Below, piece after piece: positions 60,201 through 64,000 of a stretch of 64,000 nucleotides of DNA; position 1 is the first letter of the stretch, and every line of letters starts with the position of its first letter. The DNA lies in assembly GCF_037038585.1 (NCBI RefSeq), contig NC_092520.1, positions 193,440,604 through 193,504,603 on the forward strand. Direction: 5' to 3'. Origin of the DNA: Patagioenas fasciata. Lineage: Eukaryota; Chordata; Aves; Columbiformes; Columbidae. Below the pieces are notes generated by a model. It was not told where the DNA came from, made no database searches, and worked only from the letters and a program-made list of their open reading frames with translations. A program made the translations under genes and the position numbers.

Positions 60201-61297
60201 GAGTGCAGGTTTCTTCCAGAGAGCTTTTCCCTGCAATCTCTTGCAGTGCTGAGCCATTTATATTATCAGGAGGCTCCAGGAAGAGATGAATGTCCATAGT
60301 CTTAAAGGATGTGTTACCACAGCAACTAGATATGAGCAAGGAAAACAATACATTAAATCTCATCAAAGATTAACAAAATAAACTTAGTTTAATACCGGGC
60401 AGCCTCAAGGAACACGAAGCGAAAATAACAGCCCTGCTGTTGTTTGTGTCTTACCTCTCCAGGGAGCCAGTGTTAGGCAAGTCTCAAAGTCAGGGTCAGC
60501 TGGGATGAGATGTCTTTGGTGACAAGGTGGTGGATTTTGCTGGGTGCTTGGGTCTCTCTCAACTGGGAGCTGCCACGTGATGATCTTTTAGTGTGTGTGT
60601 TGGCATTCACTGCAGACTGTTTGACTGGGCATCGTGTGTTTTACTGAAAGATAAGTAGAGAAATATCTGCCTGTAAGGAATAGATTGGGGCATTCAGTCT
60701 ATTGACAGAGGGATAATTTTGAGGGCACTTGTCCTCCTGACATTCGTGTTGAACAATCTACATGAACCCTTTTTTATCACTTTTTGGCATATATAGTGAT
60801 GTTAAATGTTATCAGATGGTATTATATCCTTCTCTAGAGGGACAGATGCTGTTTCTCTTCCATTCTTAAATGTTTGATGGTGGGAGGTGCTGACTACTGC
60901 CATTGATAAGAGCATGTTCAAGCTCTAGCTAAAGAAGTGCCAAATCATACAATACCCCATCTGTAATGCCAGGCATTCTTTCTGGTAATATATCAGTTGA
61001 GCTCTCAGTTCTTCAGTAATTAGTTGTACATCTGTGAGCAACTGTCCATCTGATTTGTTATCCAAGCAGCTATCGAAAATACAGAACATTGCCCCATTTA
61101 GCCTCAGCATTTAAAGTTACGGTGTGCTAAAGTTGTGTTTAAAATGTAATAAAATTGATGATACATAAACACATTACAAGTTTATGGGACACTATAGACA
61201 ATCTTAAATCAATATTTTAAAGTTCGTAAATTTAAGGTGATTGAGCATAGCTTAATGCTTGTGAATAGATTTTTAATTGCTGCCTTCTTTTATCTAG
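57290..61297. other. unique non-coding sequence
   Basis: It includes an A/C-rich tract (59198-59231) and frames of 121 (plus, 58206-58571) and 116 codons (minus, 58616-58966) with no domain. Acceptor-like CTTGCAG and GGCAG strings near 58330-58370 have no partner donor. Nothing is supported as a gene. Confidence 0.55.
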
Positions 61298-61366
61298 TAA
61301 GAAGATTAAACACTGTCCTGGAGAATAACTTGACTGCAGTGAAGAAGACTTAGTGGAAAAGTGAAT
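61298..61366 (+). other. candidate non-coding exon
   Basis: A strong acceptor (TTGCTGCCTTCTTTTATCTAG, pyrimidine-rich over about 15 bases) ends at 61297, and a strong donor body GTAAGTATTTT begins at 61367. The enclosed 69 bases have stops in all three frames, so this could only be an untranslated or lncRNA exon. The donor lacks G at -1. It is in the same orientation as the other splice-like pairs noted. Confidence 0.28.
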
Positions 61367-64000
61367 GTAAGTATTTTACAGCATGTGTCAATTATTTATG
61401 TTTGCAAACCATTGACATTGATGATATTATAGATTATGCTAAACTGGCAGCCTAATTTACCAGAAAAAGCCCTTTCAGTATGGTGAGAATACCAGATCTC
61501 GTAATTTTGTGTGCAAGGTATAAAATGTCTATTACGTGTTTTTCAGTATGGGTCTGTAGGCTTTACATACCTAAGTGCTTCAGGGCCACATGCTATTAGT
61601 TATTTGTGTGTTTATGAACTGTTTGCAGGAAAAATGTCAATGTGACATTGTCACTGAGTGCCCTTAAAAGGAAAGAAAAAAAAATACACCACCACTACCC
61701 TTTGTATAAGTACCCACGGGAATCCTTAAATTCTGCATCATGGACATATTTTCCATTTCCAAAAGAATTTAGTCTAACTTGGAATAACACAGCCAGGACA
61801 AAGTGTTTTTCTGTATGCTTGCCCCAAATACGTGAGTTTATAGTAGAAGAAGATTGCAGTGCAGATTGGCAATTCAATTTAGAGTGAAATACAGCGGCTG
61901 CAAGTTCTAGGCTAAGTGCATCATTGCTCACTTGAGGTCACTTTTTCAAACCTGGAGTCAATAGTTCTCTAACAAGAAGAGCTTTAGTTCATTTTCTAGA
62001 CCCTTTTGAAACTGTTACTTTGCTGACGAACACACAGTTATTTTTTTTTTTTAAAGCAATTGCTTTCCATAGCTGTATTTCATAATATCACGAACTCCCT
62101 GTGTGCGCACACATGTATATGTACATATATATTTGTGTGTGAAGCAAAGCCGTATCTCTGCAAGTCATACCCCAGGAGGCTTCGAGTGGCTCTGGTGTGC
62201 AGGACAGTGATAGCCATGACTTGTAGCTGCCACAGATTTGTTCCAGTATTTTTTCACATTACATTTTTCCCACGATCTCACCTTCCATTTCCCAGAGCCT
62301 GCATGATGAGTTTGGAAGCAGTCATCTAAGCCTTTCCAAATGCTGGATAAAGTACAGAATTAATGACTTAACATGTCAAGTAGGACAGTGATCCTGCCTT
62401 AAATGTCTAACAAGCTAAGAGAGTTTTAATTTTAGCCTTTGGGCTTTTATAAACTTGTTTTCTGAAATTACTAACTGACCAATAGTACTGAAACGGTGAG
62501 ATACTGCAGGAACGTTGTGAAATGCAGTCTAGTTTATATAGAGCTGTGTGCTGATATGGGGTTGCTTGAAATTAAGACCCTCAGATTTGACAACATTGTT
62601 CCTAAACTAAAGATTTACAAGATGAGGCTGTGTGTTGACACTCTACATTACTGGTATCTGGCTCAGTCTGAAACCTGTATGGGCTTATGTGACATAAAAT
62701 CAAATTCTTAAAACTTTCCGGTGTGTATTGAACAAAACAAAACAAAGTTTGAAGGCATTTACTGGGACCAGTTACTTTAGTTGCTTCAGGGTCCTAAAAG
62801 TACATCTCAAGTGACGTTGCTCAGGCCAGTGGCAGTTCTTGAACAATTCCTTATGTGTGTGATGAGTTTGTACATGTAAAAGATCTTCTTGACTTAATTT
62901 CACATAATTCTCACCAACTCAATCTTCAACTGTTTCTCCTGGGAAATTTGGGAAGAGGTACTGTTATCTGCAGTTCTCATTTTTTTATGAAATAAGCAGA
63001 ATATTTGGGGGTTTTTCGTTTGGAATTTTTAAGTGCCTATTTAGCAGGGGAGTGCCATTGGGTTGAATATGGGATGAATTGTTAAAGATATCTGCCTAGT
63101 TAAAATGTCATTTCACATAAGTATGTGTGCAAAAACAAATAAAAGACATGAAGTAGAGCTGTATTTCAGGGAGCAGTAGACTACTGACAACATGATTATA
63201 AGCTGGTCATGGAACTGGCAGAGGTATAAACACATCCTTGTGGAGAGATGGATACCAGCACTTTGTCCTTGATGCAAAAAGAAATGATATCTCCAATAGA
63301 TGTTATTTTTCTGATATTTAAATTTTATTCATGTGTAGACTGAGCTTCTCAATTAAAACCTTCTTGATTTGGCTCTTGCAGCTATCTGACATTAAAATTA
63401 TATATTTACTCTTCTAAACTTGAATAATTTTCAAATTTAATTTGCCTCACATTGGCTGGGATTTTTGCAGTAACACCAAATTTAAAAGTTTATGTGGAGA
63501 GAAAAAAATACCTTTTAATATCTACTGCTGTTATTGTATCGCAGAAGTGGCTACTGAGATACAAAAAGTGAACAGAGCCCAAGAGAGAAAACAAAGCACT
63601 TAACAGGACCCAAGAGGAATAGTAGCTTTACTTGTACTCACAATACTGGAGGTAGAGCCCTGAAACTATGAAATCTAGTACATTCTCTTTTGATCATCCT
63701 TTTTGATGTGTATTGCTTCCAGAAGTATTTCTTAATTCTTTTTCTTTTACTTAAAATTGAAAATTAATTCTGAAACTTGGGTTTGAAGTACATTAAAGTG
63801 GTTTGGTAGGATAGCTGGTAGGATTTTTGCTTTGGTTACCCATAAAATGGAATAAACTTGCAGAAACTTCCTCATTGTCTTCCAACGCACTTCTGGACTG
63901 GCCTTTCATAGAGCTGGAAACCAAAGCTGAGGTGCTGGAGGAGTCCAGTGAAATGTTGGTTTGCTGAGCTTCTTTACCTTGTCGAAAGGAGAGAGGAGAT
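61367..64000. other. unique non-coding sequence
   Basis: It contains a 12-T run at about 62041 and a mixed (TG/TA) tract at about 62100-62140. A faint LINE2-like string lies at about 62903-62990. Frames of at most 89 codons are unremarkable. The window ends in unique sequence with no feature cut off that I can identify. Confidence 0.5.

Overview
The window looks like non-coding nuclear DNA from a bird. The main evidence is CR1 LINE 3' ends, the dominant avian retroposon: two good copies at about 24033-24536 (minus) and 39318-39574 (plus), and a short relic at 1050-1140 (minus). A 1,131-bp solo LTR (28151-29281) of a type I recall from many neoavian genomes supports this. There is no bacterial-style gene density, no operons and no ribosome binding sites. 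The sequence is moderately AT-rich with many T-rich and G/T-rich simple repeats. I cannot name the species or chromosome.

I see no protein-coding gene I would defend. The longest open frames (about 120-210 codons) lie in repeats, low-complexity DNA or antisense to repeats, and none gives a recognisable protein. The only recognisable protein-coding homology is two decayed C-terminal pieces of CR1 ORF2. The window is therefore a gene desert or the inside of a very long intron. A surplus of T-runs and G/T-rich arrays on the + strand, and several good splice-site pairs on the same strand, weakly favour an intron of a + strand gene.

Layout: 1-10 kb holds a CR1 relic, a pair of juxtaposed splice-site motifs near 2.0-2.25 kb and two G/T-rich arrays. 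10-24 kb is mostly unique, with small symmetrical motif clusters near 10.8, 19.85 and 20.95 kb, a TATA-like site at 17.6 kb and AT microsatellites. 24-24.5 kb is a CR1. 28.15-29.28 kb is the solo LTR with matching 5-bp target duplications and an internal ladder of ~48-bp repeats. 33-37 kb has AT-rich enhancer-like sequence and two candidate small exons. 39.3-39.6 kb is a CR1. 43.9-44.8 kb looks like a very old, degraded CR1. 51-55 kb contains AT-rich, homeodomain-motif-rich DNA and two diverged copies of a 45-bp element about 2.2 kb apart. 56.6 kb has a MIR-like relic with a perfect 13-bp hairpin, 57.2 kb a long G/T array, and 61.3 kb a candidate non-coding exon.

I found no CRISPR array, tRNA, rRNA or convincing undescribed multi-gene system. 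The observations most worth checking are the duplicated 45-bp element (52654-52698 and 54885-54929), the triple palindrome cluster at 10794-10892, the in-frame 36-nt microexon candidate at 34451-34486 and the recursive-splice-like site at 2236/2237.
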